The position numbers and the translations under genes are program-made. Shown piece after piece: positions 7,762-16,139 of a stretch of DNA of 22,706 nt. The notes under the pieces are model-generated. The model was not told the DNA's origin. It did not search any database and saw only the letters and a list, made by a program, of their open reading frames with translations. Origin of the DNA: JBHIDJ01 sp046760105 (GTDB taxonomy: Bacteria > Pseudomonadota > Gammaproteobacteria > Acidiferrobacterales > SPGG2); the NCBI GenBank assembly GCA_046760105.1, contig JBHIDJ010000043.1:1-22706 (forward strand), given 5' to 3'. The first letter of the stretch is position 1; every line of letters starts with the position of its first letter.

Positions 7762-7812
7762 CTACCTAACATGCCGCGATAGAATGGCACGGACAGACTG
7801 AGGGAGGTGCGT

Positions 7813-8373
7813 ATGGTAACACTAGGTTCACTCTGGCTTGCGATTCTGCTAGCCGCCGTTGTCGTGTGGATCGCGAGCGCGTTGATTTGGATGGTCCTTC
7901 CTCACCACAAATCAGATTACAAAGGATTACCGGACGAAGAAGCGGCGCGAAAAGCACTCACGCCACAGGACCTCGCACCGGGCCAGTACAACATTCCCCA
8001 CTGTGCGTCTATGGAGGAAATGAAAAAGCCTGAGGTGCAAAAGAAATTTGAAGAAGGACCTGCCGGCTTCATCACGATTCTTCCTCGAGGTGTACCTGCC
8101 ATGGGCAAGCCCATGGTACTGACATTTGTGTATTACTTAATAGTTGGTGTCATAATCGCGTACGTCGCGAGTCGGACCCTTGCGCCAGGAGCCGACTATC
8201 TCGCGGTATTCCGCGTAACTAGCACGATTGCATGGTTGGCGTACGGGGCAGCGATCATTCCAGATGCGGTATGGTTCGGTCGGCCGTGGTCGGCCGTCGG
8301 CAAGCACCTGATCGATGCGCTTGTCTACGCTTTGCTGACGGCCGGCGTGTTCGGTTGGCTGTGGCCGAGTTAA
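7813..8373 (+). CDS. Conserved hypothetical membrane protein, four predicted helices
   Basis: 186 residues from ATG 7813, five bases after AGGGAGG. A GTG at 7807 lies inside that ribosome site and is rejected. Predicted membrane segments are at about 5-28, 101-120, 131-150 and 165-184, with a 70-residue soluble loop after the first. The loop carries LPHHKSDYKGLPDEEA and QYNIPHCAS. The HHKSD and PHC strings look like conserved features of a widespread uncharacterised family that I recall only in general, and they might bind a metal. The next gene starts 39 bases later on the same strand, so cotranscription is possible. No enzymatic role can be assigned. Confidence 0.8.
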   Translation: MVTLGSLWLAILLAAVVVWIASALIWMVLPHHKSDYKGLPDEEAARKALTPQDLAPGQYNIPHCASMEEMKKPEVQKKFEEGPAGFITILPRGVPAMGKPMVLTFVYYLIVGVIIAYVASRTLAPGADYLAVFRVTSTIAWLAYGAAIIPDAVWFGRPWSAVGKHLIDALVYALLTAGVFGWLWPS

Positions 8374-8412
8374 CCGGAACCGCGCCGATTAACTCTAACG
8401 GTAAGAAACAAG

Positions 8413-9009
8413 ATGATCCTTACCCATCTCGGAAAAACTCCGGAGATTCATCCGTCCGCCTATGTAGCGCCGAGCGCGACAGTCTGTGGCGACGCGGTCA
8501 TCGGCCCAAACTCACGTATTATGTTTGGCGCGACTGTGATTGCCGAGGGTGGCCGCATCGTGGTAGGGGAAAACTGTATCGTTATGGAAAACGCGGTGGT
8601 CCGGAGCACTGCCCTTCATTCGACCACGATCGGTAATTGTTGCTTGATCGGCCCGAATGCCCACGTCATTGGGTGCACGATCGAGGATGAAGTCTTCATT
8701 GCCACCGGCGCCGCCATCTTTCACGGGGCGCATTTGGGAAAGGCGTCCGAGGTTCGCGTAAACGGCGTGGTTCACATTAAGACGCGTGTCGTACCGGGAG
8801 AAACGGTTCCTATCGGCTGGGTTGCAGTGGGCGATCCCGCCAAGATCCTTCCACCGGACCGCCATGCTGCGATCTGGAAGATTCAGAAGCCTTTGAACTT
8901 TCCGATGACCGTGTATGGCATAGACCGCGATGAAGCCGACATGCGCAAAATCACGCAGCGCGTCGTCGACGCGCTCGCCGCACATAAAGGCGACACCGTT
9001 GTTTCCTGA
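8413..9009 (+). CDS. Gamma-carbonic-anhydrase-like left-handed beta-helix (hexapeptide) protein
   Basis: 198 residues. Successive hexapeptide turns fill residues 12-125 (for example IHPSAYVAPSATVCGDAVIG, then TIGNCCLIGPNAHVIGCTI), followed by a C-terminal helical tail, the layout of gamma carbonic anhydrases and related trimers. In classical members two zinc histidines lie five residues apart in a GHxxxxHGC-type turn. Here that turn reads GPNAHVIGC, with Pro81 and Ile86 at those places and His84 off register. His69, His104 and His107 remain. Zinc-dependent CO2 hydration is therefore uncertain, and a different ligand set or another function is possible. WVAVGDPAKILPP is the usual end of the helix domain. 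The protein is cytoplasmic and probably trimeric. No strong ribosome site is seen. Confidence 0.85.
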   Translation: MILTHLGKTPEIHPSAYVAPSATVCGDAVIGPNSRIMFGATVIAEGGRIVVGENCIVMENAVVRSTALHSTTIGNCCLIGPNAHVIGCTIEDEVFIATGAAIFHGAHLGKASEVRVNGVVHIKTRVVPGETVPIGWVAVGDPAKILPPDRHAAIWKIQKPLNFPMTVYGIDRDEADMRKITQRVVDALAAHKGDTVVS

Positions 9010-9014
9010 TTGCC

Positions 9015-9038
9015 GGGCGCACATCGCCGATGTGCCCC
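9015..9038. terminator. Stem-loop in the convergent gap, possible bidirectional terminator
   Basis: GCACATC (9019-9025) and GATGTGC (9029-9035) form a 7-bp stem with a GCC loop. It is extended by GGG (9015-9017) and CCC (9036-9038) after one bulged C. The structure fills the 32-bp gap between two convergent stop codons. No T-run follows on either strand, so it may block read-through by structure only. Confidence 0.5.
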
Positions 9039-9041
9039 GAA

Positions 9042-9911
9042 CTACTTTCGGTCTCGGATGAAGCGATAGATCTCGGTGAAATCGGCGCTGGGCACCGTTT
9101 GCGTAAAGTGCCCCCATATATCAGCGCACGCCGCGCCGATCGTCATCGGTCCGTGAGCCGCACGCACATTCTCGAGATACAGTTTCAGGTCCTTCAGAAA
9201 AAGTGTGTTCTGAAAGCCGGCGTCATAGGTCTCGGTCAAGATGCGGTTGGGAAACTTGTCTGCAGTGGCCGTGTTCTGGCCGGTAGAGACATTAAACACG
9301 TCAAGCATTGTTTTCATATCGAGGCCGTGCGACAGACCGAAGCAAACCGCCTCGCTAGTGGCGGCCATCGCAACGCCCGATAGAAAGTTGTTGGCGAGCT
9401 TCATGGCTTGACCCTGGCCGGCTTGCGTGCCGACGTGGAACGGATTCTTCGAAATCGCCTTAAGCAGCGGTACTAATTCGTGAAAACGCTGCACCGGCCC
9501 GGCAAACATGGTTGAAATCGTTCCCGCCTTCGCTCCGGCAACGCCACCCGAGACAGGCGCATCGATATATTCGATGCCGACCGCCTCCAGCCGCTCGCAA
9601 ATATCCCGGGCGGCCTGCACACCGATGGTGGACGTATCCATGATGCAACGTGCAACGCGCGGGTCGCTAGTAATAATTTCCTCAGCAACACTGGTGCTTG
9701 CCGCCGCATTCGGGAGGCTAAGGAATACCGCTTCGGTCTGGGCGGCGACTTCGGCGACAGAGGACGCAACAGTGGTGCCGTTGGGCGCGCGCGGCGCCGT
9801 GCCCGCGGCGTCATAGACGATCAGCGGGTATCCAGCCTTCGTGAGATTCGTCGCCATTGGGCGGCCCATATTGCCGAGGCCGATAAAGCCGATGAGTTTC
9901 GTAGCAATCAC
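9042..9911 (-). CDS. NAD(P)-dependent 3-hydroxyisobutyrate dehydrogenase-family oxidoreductase
   Basis: 289 residues. The start is GTG at 9911, since the next Met residues lie inside the nucleotide-binding loop. The N-terminal Rossmann motif is IGFIGLGNMGRPMA (Gly11, Gly13, Gly16). The substrate motif is DAPVSGGVAGAKAGT (Ser121-Gly-Gly). The catalytic lysine is Lys171 in GQGQAMKLANNFL, with Asn175 nearby. This is the beta-hydroxyacid dehydrogenase superfamily (3-hydroxyisobutyrate, tartronate semialdehyde, 6-phosphogluconate-like reductases), oxidising 3-hydroxyacids in the cytoplasm. The exact substrate cannot be told. It is the last gene behind the peptide-type ABC importer on the same strand, 103 bp after the permease stop, so it may handle an imported compound. 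It is convergent with the hexapeptide protein gene. Confidence 0.92.
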   Translation of the reverse strand: MIATKLIGFIGLGNMGRPMATNLTKAGYPLIVYDAAGTAPRAPNGTTVASSVAEVAAQTEAVFLSLPNAAASTSVAEEIITSDPRVARCIMDTSTIGVQAARDICERLEAVGIEYIDAPVSGGVAGAKAGTISTMFAGPVQRFHELVPLLKAISKNPFHVGTQAGQGQAMKLANNFLSGVAMAATSEAVCFGLSHGLDMKTMLDVFNVSTGQNTATADKFPNRILTETYDAGFQNTLFLKDLKLYLENVRAAHGPMTIGAACADIWGHFTQTVPSADFTEIYRFIRDRK

Positions 9912-10014
9912 TTCACCCGCACCATGAGGATGCTGTTTGACCTGCCGACGCCGTGGCGAGGAAGCAGCACGTTGGTGGATGCGTGTTGGCCTTTAATACA
10001 GTGCTGGCAGATAC

Positions 10015-10911
10015 CTACTCTTTGCGTAACTTCGGATCGAGCACGTCGCGAAGCGCGTCGCCGAACAGATTGAATCCGAACACCGCGATGGAGATGGCGA
10101 TGCCCGGGAAGATGGACACCCAGGGGGCGCTCTCGAGGAATTCCTCGGCGCCGCCTTTGAGCATCAAGCCCCACGCCGGCGTCGGGTCCTGAACCCCCAT
10201 GCCGAGGTAGGACAGCACCGCTTCGAGGAGGATGGCCTGGCCCACGAAGGCGCTCAGCATAATCAGGTAGGGCGCCATGACGTTGGGTGTCATGTGGCGC
10301 AAGATGATGCGTGCGTGGCTGAAGCCGAGCGCCCGCGCCGCATCCACGTAGGGGATCTCGCGGATCGCCAGCGCGCTCGAGCGTACCACCCGTGCGCACT
10401 GGGGAATGAACGGGATCGTGATGGCGATAATCACATTCTCGGTACCGGGGCCAAGTGTGGCCACCACCGCCAGCGCCAGGATGATCAGCGGGAAGGCCAT
10501 GACCACGTCCACGATGCGCTGGACGAGGATGTCGAAGATGCCGCCGAAGTAGGCGCTAGCCACCCCGAGAATCAGGCCGCCGGTGGCCCCAAAAAAGGCC
10601 GCCGTTAACCCGATGAAGAGCGCGGTTCGCGCACCGTAGAAGATGCGCGTAAGAATGTCGCGCCCGAACTCGTCCGTGCCCATCCAGTGCACACCGCTCG
10701 GCCCATCCAGCATGTGCGGAAGGTCGTTCGCCTCCGGGTCGTAGGGGGAAATAACGTTCGCGAACGCCGCCGCCAAGATCATGATGATCACGATTGACGC
10801 CCCCGCCACTCCCAACGGCTGTTTGCGACAAAGGTCTCCCAGCCGCGTCAGGAGTGGCTTTCTCAGCGCCTCCAGTTCGGTGGTGTCAATGTAGGCTTGC
10901 GGTGTCGCCAT
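10015..10911 (-). CDS. ABC transporter permease, dipeptide/oligopeptide type (DppC/OppC-like)
   Basis: 298 residues from ATG 10911, with AGGAAG seven bases upstream. The longer open frame to 11388 overlaps the other permease and is rejected. The N-terminal cytoplasmic part (about 45 residues) leads into a first membrane helix (VAGASIVIIMILAAAFANVISPYDP) and then the characteristic HWMGTDEFGRDILTRIFYGARTAL string. Further helices and the conserved cytoplasmic loop VRSSALAIREIPYVDAARALGFSHARI, which contacts the ATPase, follow. DppC-type permeases have six helices and pair with a DppB-type partner in the inner membrane. The start is 11 bases after the partner's stop, so the two are translated from one message. 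Confidence 0.94.
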   Translation of the reverse strand: MATPQAYIDTTELEALRKPLLTRLGDLCRKQPLGVAGASIVIIMILAAAFANVISPYDPEANDLPHMLDGPSGVHWMGTDEFGRDILTRIFYGARTALFIGLTAAFFGATGGLILGVASAYFGGIFDILVQRIVDVVMAFPLIILALAVVATLGPGTENVIIAITIPFIPQCARVVRSSALAIREIPYVDAARALGFSHARIILRHMTPNVMAPYLIMLSAFVGQAILLEAVLSYLGMGVQDPTPAWGLMLKGGAEEFLESAPWVSIFPGIAISIAVFGFNLFGDALRDVLDPKLRKE

Positions 10912-10922
10912 GGGTTTGCTTC

Positions 10923-11894
10923 CTAGCCGTACCGAATGCGCGGATCCAACCAAGCGTAGAAGACGTCCACCACCAGGTTGGTCAAAACGAAGATCAACAC
11001 CACCAGCATGACGAGCTGTTGCGTCAGCGCGAAATCCTGGTGGCCCACCGAGTCCACGAACAGCTTGCCCACACCGTTGAGATTGAAGACCTGCTCGGTG
11101 ACCACCAGGCCCCCGATCAGAAACGCGAACTCGATGGCGATGATGGTAACCACGGGCAGCAGCGCGTTCTTGAGCGCATGGCGGTTGATGATGAGCTTCT
11201 CCACCAGCCCCTTCGCGCGTGCGGTACGGATGTAATCTTCGCGCAGCACTTCGAGCATGGCGGAGCGGGTCATGCGGGTCGCCACCGCCGAGTAACGATA
11301 GCCGGTCGCCACCGCCGGCCAGATGAGCTGGGCAAGGTTGCCGAGCGGATCCTCGAAAGGCGACACGTAGTTGATGGGAGGCATCCATCCCTCCCCGAAC
11401 ATTTTTTGGCTCACGACCAGGATGCCGAGGATAATCATGATTCCCAGCCAGAACGAGGGGATCGCGATACCGGCGATGCTAAAGGTGCGTACCGCATAGT
11501 CGATCCACGTATCCTGCTTGACCGCCGAGATGATGCCGAGCGGAAGGGCAAAGGCGATGGCGACGAGGGTGGCCATGATGGCAAGCTGCAACGAAAGCTG
11601 GAAGCGGATGCCAATCTCGTGACCAATGGGCTGGCCCGTCCACATCGACTTTCCCAGATCGCCCGTGATATAGCCGCCGACGAAGTCGCCAAACTGCACG
11701 ATAAGAGGGTTGTCGAGTCCCAGCTCCTTTCGGCACAGCGCGATGTCGTGCGGGTCGGCATAAAGGCCGGTGCCGGCCAGGCGGACTTCGCAGACATCAC
11801 CCGGCAAGAGTCGGAGCAGGAAAAACACCAGCAATGCTGCCCCGAACAGGGTCGGGATCATGAGCAGCAGGCGCTTGACGATGTAGGCGTACAT
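10923..11894 (-). CDS. ABC transporter permease, dipeptide/oligopeptide type (DppB/OppB-like)
   Basis: 323 residues from ATG 11894. The first helix is LLLMIPTLFGAALLVFFLLRLLPGD, the standard start of DppB/OppB/NikB permeases. There is a long periplasmic stretch with LGLDNPLIVQFGDFVGGYITGDLGKS and then helices with AFALPLGIISAVKQDTWID. The ATPase-contact loop is MLEVLREDYIRTARAKGLVEK. It ends with VDVFYAWLDPRIRYG, also typical. It forms the membrane channel with the DppC-like partner. There is no convincing Shine-Dalgarno before the start codon, and a G+C-rich stem-loop lies 25 bases upstream. Expression may therefore be lower than that of the binding protein before it. Confidence 0.94.
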   Translation of the reverse strand: MYAYIVKRLLLMIPTLFGAALLVFFLLRLLPGDVCEVRLAGTGLYADPHDIALCRKELGLDNPLIVQFGDFVGGYITGDLGKSMWTGQPIGHEIGIRFQLSLQLAIMATLVAIAFALPLGIISAVKQDTWIDYAVRTFSIAGIAIPSFWLGIMIILGILVVSQKMFGEGWMPPINYVSPFEDPLGNLAQLIWPAVATGYRYSAVATRMTRSAMLEVLREDYIRTARAKGLVEKLIINRHALKNALLPVVTIIAIEFAFLIGGLVVTEQVFNLNGVGKLFVDSVGHQDFALTQQLVMLVVLIFVLTNLVVDVFYAWLDPRIRYG

Positions 11895-11918
11895 CGAGCG
11901 GGAAGAGACGCCGGCGCC

Positions 11919-11934
11919 CGCCCCTCGCGGGGCG
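11919..11934. other. G+C-rich stem-loop between binding-protein and permease genes
   Basis: CGCCCC (11919-11924) and GGGGCG (11929-11934) pair around TCGC. The stem is bracketed by near-identical direct repeats GAGACGCCGGC (11905-11915) and GAGACGCCAGC (11934-11944). It sits in the 58-bp gap after the binding-protein stop on the minus strand. Stems at this point in importer operons often protect the binding-protein mRNA end or reduce read-through; that role is inferred here. Confidence 0.5.
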
Positions 11935-11952
11935 AGACGCCAGCCTTAAAGC

Positions 11953-13566
11953 TTACATCAACGACTTATCCAACCAGACGTTGTCGAGCTGCTGGTTGAG
12001 GTAGTGGCTCGGTGCAATCTTCCATCCCTTCACGTAGGCGCGGTGGGGATTGATCTTGTACCACCACAGGGTGATACCCATGTGAGCCTCCTCGTCCAGC
12101 GCGCGCTTTTCGTATTGCCGCATCAGGCTGTATTGCTCCGCTTCCGTCGGGGCGCGTAGCAGCTTGTCGTACATCTCCTCCAGTTTTTTGTCCTCACACT
12201 GGCTGTAGTTGTTGCCGGCGCTGCAAAGGAACTTCGACACATCGGCGATAGGATTGACGACCGACTGGCAATTGAAGTCGATGGACACGTCGTTCTCGTG
12301 CGACTTACGCAAGTTCGCGTAGAACTGCGGTGTCGGCCGCACGGTCTGCTTGGCCGTTACACCGATCTGCTTCCACTGGTCGATGAGCCAGGTACCGACC
12401 ACCTTATAAGGCTGATCGACGTCGCGGTTGTTGTAGTCGATCGTAAGGTTGCTCACGCCCGCCTCGGCCAGCAGCCGTTTGGCCTCCGCGCGCGATTTGT
12501 CGATATCAAGCCCATAGCCCGCGAGCGCTTGCAGCTCCTCCGTCTTTGCCGCCAGCGGATGGCCGGGGAAGACCACGCCCCCCACCGTCTTCACGATGGC
12601 GATTTTCGAGAGGTACTGCGACCCCTCCTGACGATCGACCGCCAACGACAGCGCCCGGCGCACCCTGGCGTCGTCGAAGGGCTTGCGCTTGTGGTTAGGC
12701 GTAAACATCAACGAGCAGTTCCAGTCGCTTTCCTGTACCTTGAGCTTGTCGCCCAGCGCCGCAACCAGGTCATCGCGCGCCTTCGGCGGGAAGCCGCGGA
12801 ACTCGATGCCGGCCCGGTTGCCGCGGATCGCCTGAATGCGCACCGACATCTTCTTGGCGATTATCGCCTTGTAGCCGTCCAAATAGGGCTGGCCTTTGTG
12901 ATGGTAGTTGGCATACCGCTTGCCCTCGACAAGCGCGCCCGGCTGATGCTGGACGAACGTGAACGGGCCGGATCCGTTGACATTGTCCCTGTGCCAATTG
13001 TAGCCGTGCTCATCGAGGTCCTTCTTGCTGTAGACCCAGTTGTACGGCGTCGCCAGCGCCGGGAGGAAGGCACCCGATGGGAACTTCAGCTTGAAGACGA
13101 CCGTGTGGTCACTCGGTGCCGTAACCGACTCGACCATCTTGAAGAAGCTCTTACGGGCACTCGGGACGCCTTCGGGCGGGAAGACGATCTTCTTATAGGT
13201 CGCGACGACGTCATGTGCCGTCAGCGGGGTGCCGTCGTGGAACTTCACGCCCTTGTGCAGCTTGAAGGTGTACTTGGTGCCGCCCTCGGTGGCTTTGGGG
13301 ACCTTACCTTTGCACAGGTCACACGCGAAATCCGAAGACTGCGGATCCTCGGGGTTCACCCTGATCAGCACGCTGTACATCGGTGCGTAGGGATGAATCA
13401 CGGCATACGTGGTTTCCCGATGACCGTCCTTGGACGGCGCCTCGCCAGCCACCACGAAATTGAGGATGCCGCCCTTCTTGGCCGCTGACACGGGTCCGAC
13501 CGCACCCAGACCAAGGGCGAACCCTGCCACCATAGCGATGGCGGTTGTTGGTTTGAAGCGTTTCAT
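11953..13566 (-). CDS. ABC transporter substrate-binding protein, peptide/nickel family (SBP_bac_5)
   Basis: 537 residues, starting at ATG 13566 with AGGAGG seven bases upstream, one of the best ribosome sites in the window. A Sec signal (residues 1-28, ending GPVSA) precedes AKKGGILNFVVAGEAPS. There is no lipobox cysteine, so the protein is a soluble periplasmic one. Family landmarks include YTFKLHKGVKFHDGTPLTAHDVVATYKKI, DDARVRRALSLAVDRQ and the C-terminal LWWYKINPHRAYVKGW. Cys82 and Cys85 (CDLC) lie close together and may form a disulfide. The protein delivers an oligopeptide or similar ligand to the permease pair encoded downstream. The ligand is not readable from sequence: this family binds peptides, nickel complexes, opines, sugars and more. 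Separate stem-loops lie on both sides of the gene. Confidence 0.94.
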   Translation of the reverse strand: MKRFKPTTAIAMVAGFALGLGAVGPVSAAKKGGILNFVVAGEAPSKDGHRETTYAVIHPYAPMYSVLIRVNPEDPQSSDFACDLCKGKVPKATEGGTKYTFKLHKGVKFHDGTPLTAHDVVATYKKIVFPPEGVPSARKSFFKMVESVTAPSDHTVVFKLKFPSGAFLPALATPYNWVYSKKDLDEHGYNWHRDNVNGSGPFTFVQHQPGALVEGKRYANYHHKGQPYLDGYKAIIAKKMSVRIQAIRGNRAGIEFRGFPPKARDDLVAALGDKLKVQESDWNCSLMFTPNHKRKPFDDARVRRALSLAVDRQEGSQYLSKIAIVKTVGGVVFPGHPLAAKTEELQALAGYGLDIDKSRAEAKRLLAEAGVSNLTIDYNNRDVDQPYKVVGTWLIDQWKQIGVTAKQTVRPTPQFYANLRKSHENDVSIDFNCQSVVNPIADVSKFLCSAGNNYSQCEDKKLEEMYDKLLRAPTEAEQYSLMRQYEKRALDEEAHMGITLWWYKINPHRAYVKGWKIAPSHYLNQQLDNVWLDKSLM

Positions 13567-13603
13567 ATGGACTCCTCCTTCTGTTTCTCTCTTTGTAGCA
13601 ATG

Positions 13604-13639
13604 ACGTTGAAGAAAGCGCTCCCTGTTCTTCTTCAACGT
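13604..13639. other. Perfect 11-bp inverted repeat upstream of the binding-protein gene
   Basis: ACGTTGAAGAA (13604-13614) and TTCTTCAACGT (13629-13639) are exact reverse complements around a 14-base spacer. On the minus strand it forms a stem ending 38 bases before the binding-protein start codon, in the 233-bp gap after the ATPase gene. It could stabilise the 5' end of a processed mRNA or serve as an operator. Confidence 0.65.
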
Positions 13640-13640
13640 G

Positions 13641-13657
13641 GCTCCGGATGATGGAGC
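13641..13657. other. Short stem-loop (5 bp) beside the larger inverted repeat
   Basis: GCTCC (13641-13645) and GGAGC (13653-13657) pair around a 7-base loop, directly next to the 11-bp inverted repeat. It is short and could occur by chance, and is listed because it is the middle of three stems in tandem. Confidence 0.3.
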
Positions 13658-13690
13658 TTCCGGAAATCCTCCGTCTTTCCAAGGCCTTAA

Positions 13691-13715
13691 GTCTTCTCGA
13701 AAATATCGAGAAGAC
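13691..13715. terminator. Perfect 10-bp hairpin between ATPase and binding-protein genes
   Basis: GTCTTCTCGA (13691-13700) and TCGAGAAGAC (13706-13715) form a perfect stem with a 5-base AAATA loop, 85 bases after the end of the upstream ATPase gene. AGGC and GCCT outside the stem can extend it over a bulge. Read on the minus strand it is followed by TTAAGGCC, not a T-run. It may be a partial terminator, an RNase processing site or a stabilising stem rather than a classic terminator. Confidence 0.55.
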
Positions 13716-13799
13716 GCCTATATTCCCCGGATGCTTGGCGTTTTGCAACACCTGATTCGACTCGCCCGTGCCCCCAATATTGAAGGCTCCAGCGTGCGG

Positions 13800-14815
13800 T
13801 CAAACCTGAGTGCACGCTACCCAGTGACCGGGTCTCAGCTCACGCAGCGCCGGCACGTCCCTATGGCAGCTTTCCACCGCTAAGGGGCATCTGGGATGAA
13901 ACACACACCCGCTCGGTGGATTAATGGGACTTGGCACCTCACCCGTAAGGACCTGGTGCTTGCGCTCCGCCTCGACCGTGGGATCGGGCACCGGTACAGC
14001 TAACAGCAGCCCCTTCGTATACGGGTGCATCGGGTTATCGAACAGCTCGTCGGACTCGGCAAGCTCCACCATGTTCCCCAGGTACATGACCGCCACACGG
14101 CTGCACAAATGATGCACGACGCTCAGATCATGGGCGATAAACAGGTAGGTCAAATCAAACTCTTCGCCCAGGTCTTCGAGCAGGTTGATCACCTGTGCCT
14201 GGATTGAGACGTCGAGCGCCGATACCGCCTCGTCGCAGATAATAAAATCCGGGTTCAAGCACAGCGCGCGCGCGATACCGACGCGCTGGCGCTGGCCGCC
14301 GCTCATCTCGTGCGGATAGCGATCGGCAAACTTCGCAGGCAGACCGCAAACTGTGAGCAGCTCCGCGATGCGCTTGCGCCGTTGCGTCGGGTCGCGGTAG
14401 ACACCGTGCACACGCATGGGCTCGCCGAGGATCTCGCCCACCTTCATGCGCGGATTGAGCGAGCTGTAAGGATCCTGGAAGATAACCTGGATCTTCTGCC
14501 GCCAGGCAACCAGCGCTTTCTGATCCAGCTTTTCCAGATTAACGCCCTCAAACACAATCTCGCCGCTGGTCGGCTTCTCCAGTTGCAGGATGCAACGCCC
14601 TGTGGTGGTCTTGCCGCAGCCCGACTCGCCGACCAGTCCCAGGGTCTCACCCCGGGCAATGGTGAAGCTGACCCCATCGACCGCCTTGACGTTGCCGATC
14701 GTCCGTCGCACGACGATCCCCTCAGTGACAGCGAAATACTTCTTGAGGTTGCGCACCTCGAGCAGGGTTTCACCCTTGGCAACGGACTTGATTGCCGACG
14801 CCTTCATCTGTGCGC

Positions 14816-14819
<4 letters not shown>
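13800..14819 (-). CDS. ABC transporter ATP-binding protein, oligopeptide type (OppF/DppF-like)
   Basis: 339 residues. ATG 14819 overlaps the upstream ATPase stop by four bases (ATGA), a translational-coupling arrangement, with AAGGTGG upstream. Walker A is GESGCGKTT (about 65-73). The ABC signature MSGGQRQRVGIARAL is followed by Walker B FIICDEAVSALD and H-loop LFIAHDLSVVHH. After the nucleotide-binding domain comes the C-terminal extension of peptide transporters with GEVPSPINPPSGCVFHPRCPLAVESC. Its cysteines match the motif seen in Opp/Dpp ATPases, where an iron-sulfur cluster has been reported in some members. It powers import together with the OppD-like subunit. The N-terminal 16 residues are extra relative to the domain start at TLLEVRNLKKYF. 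Confidence 0.94.
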
Positions 14820-15814
<995 letters not shown>

Positions 15815-16139
15815 CGACCCGCCTTGTTGTTTATTAATCCAAATGGTTAGGCTGAAAGACTTTTGAAAGCAAAACCCTAGGGGCTCTAGGCGTTGATGTC
15901 AAATTGCCCGGCCGTGTGCCTGTCTGGGTCTAGTCTGACGCGGAGCGCGCGACGGTCACAGCTGGAATAGGGCGGAGGCCTTTAATCATAGCGTATCCCC
16001 CCATAAAACCGGCCTGAGTTTCAAGGATTTTCCGTTGTCACCGGCCGCTTCTCGGCTGGTAATGGCCCGACCCCTTCGCGTAGCATCAGGGTCGGCACCC
16101 AGCTGGCGTTTCTGTGTCTGATCCCATGAGGGAAAGAGT
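15815..16139. promoter_or_regulatory. 325-bp divergent intergenic region with two tandem stem-loops
   Basis: This spacer must hold the promoters for the minus-strand importer operon and the plus-strand Gld-like operon, but no convincing -35/-10 pair can be assigned by eye. Near the plus-strand gene there are two hairpins. The first is ACCGGCCG/CGGCTGGT (16040-16060, 5-base loop, one G-T pair). The second is CCGACCC/GGGTCGG (16067-16095, 15-base loop), ending 44 bases before the ATG. Near the minus-strand gene there is an A+T-rich stretch around 15835. No coding frame was found. Confidence 0.4.

Noticed and set aside
10794..11999. Open plus-strand frame of 401 codons opposite the two permease genes
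   Set aside because: Its composition is very rich in His, Asp, Arg and Gln, as expected from the complement of hydrophobic membrane-protein codons. It spans two real genes, so it is a shadow.
12298..13488. Open plus-strand frame of 396 codons opposite the binding-protein gene
   Set aside because: It is antisense to a well-recognised gene, lacks a ribosome site and has the Arg/Leu/Val-rich composition expected from reading the complement of a G+C-rich gene.
13691..13715. Classical rho-independent terminator between ATPase and binding-protein genes
   Set aside because: The stem is perfect, but no run of T follows it on the minus strand, so it is reported as a hairpin with uncertain terminator function.
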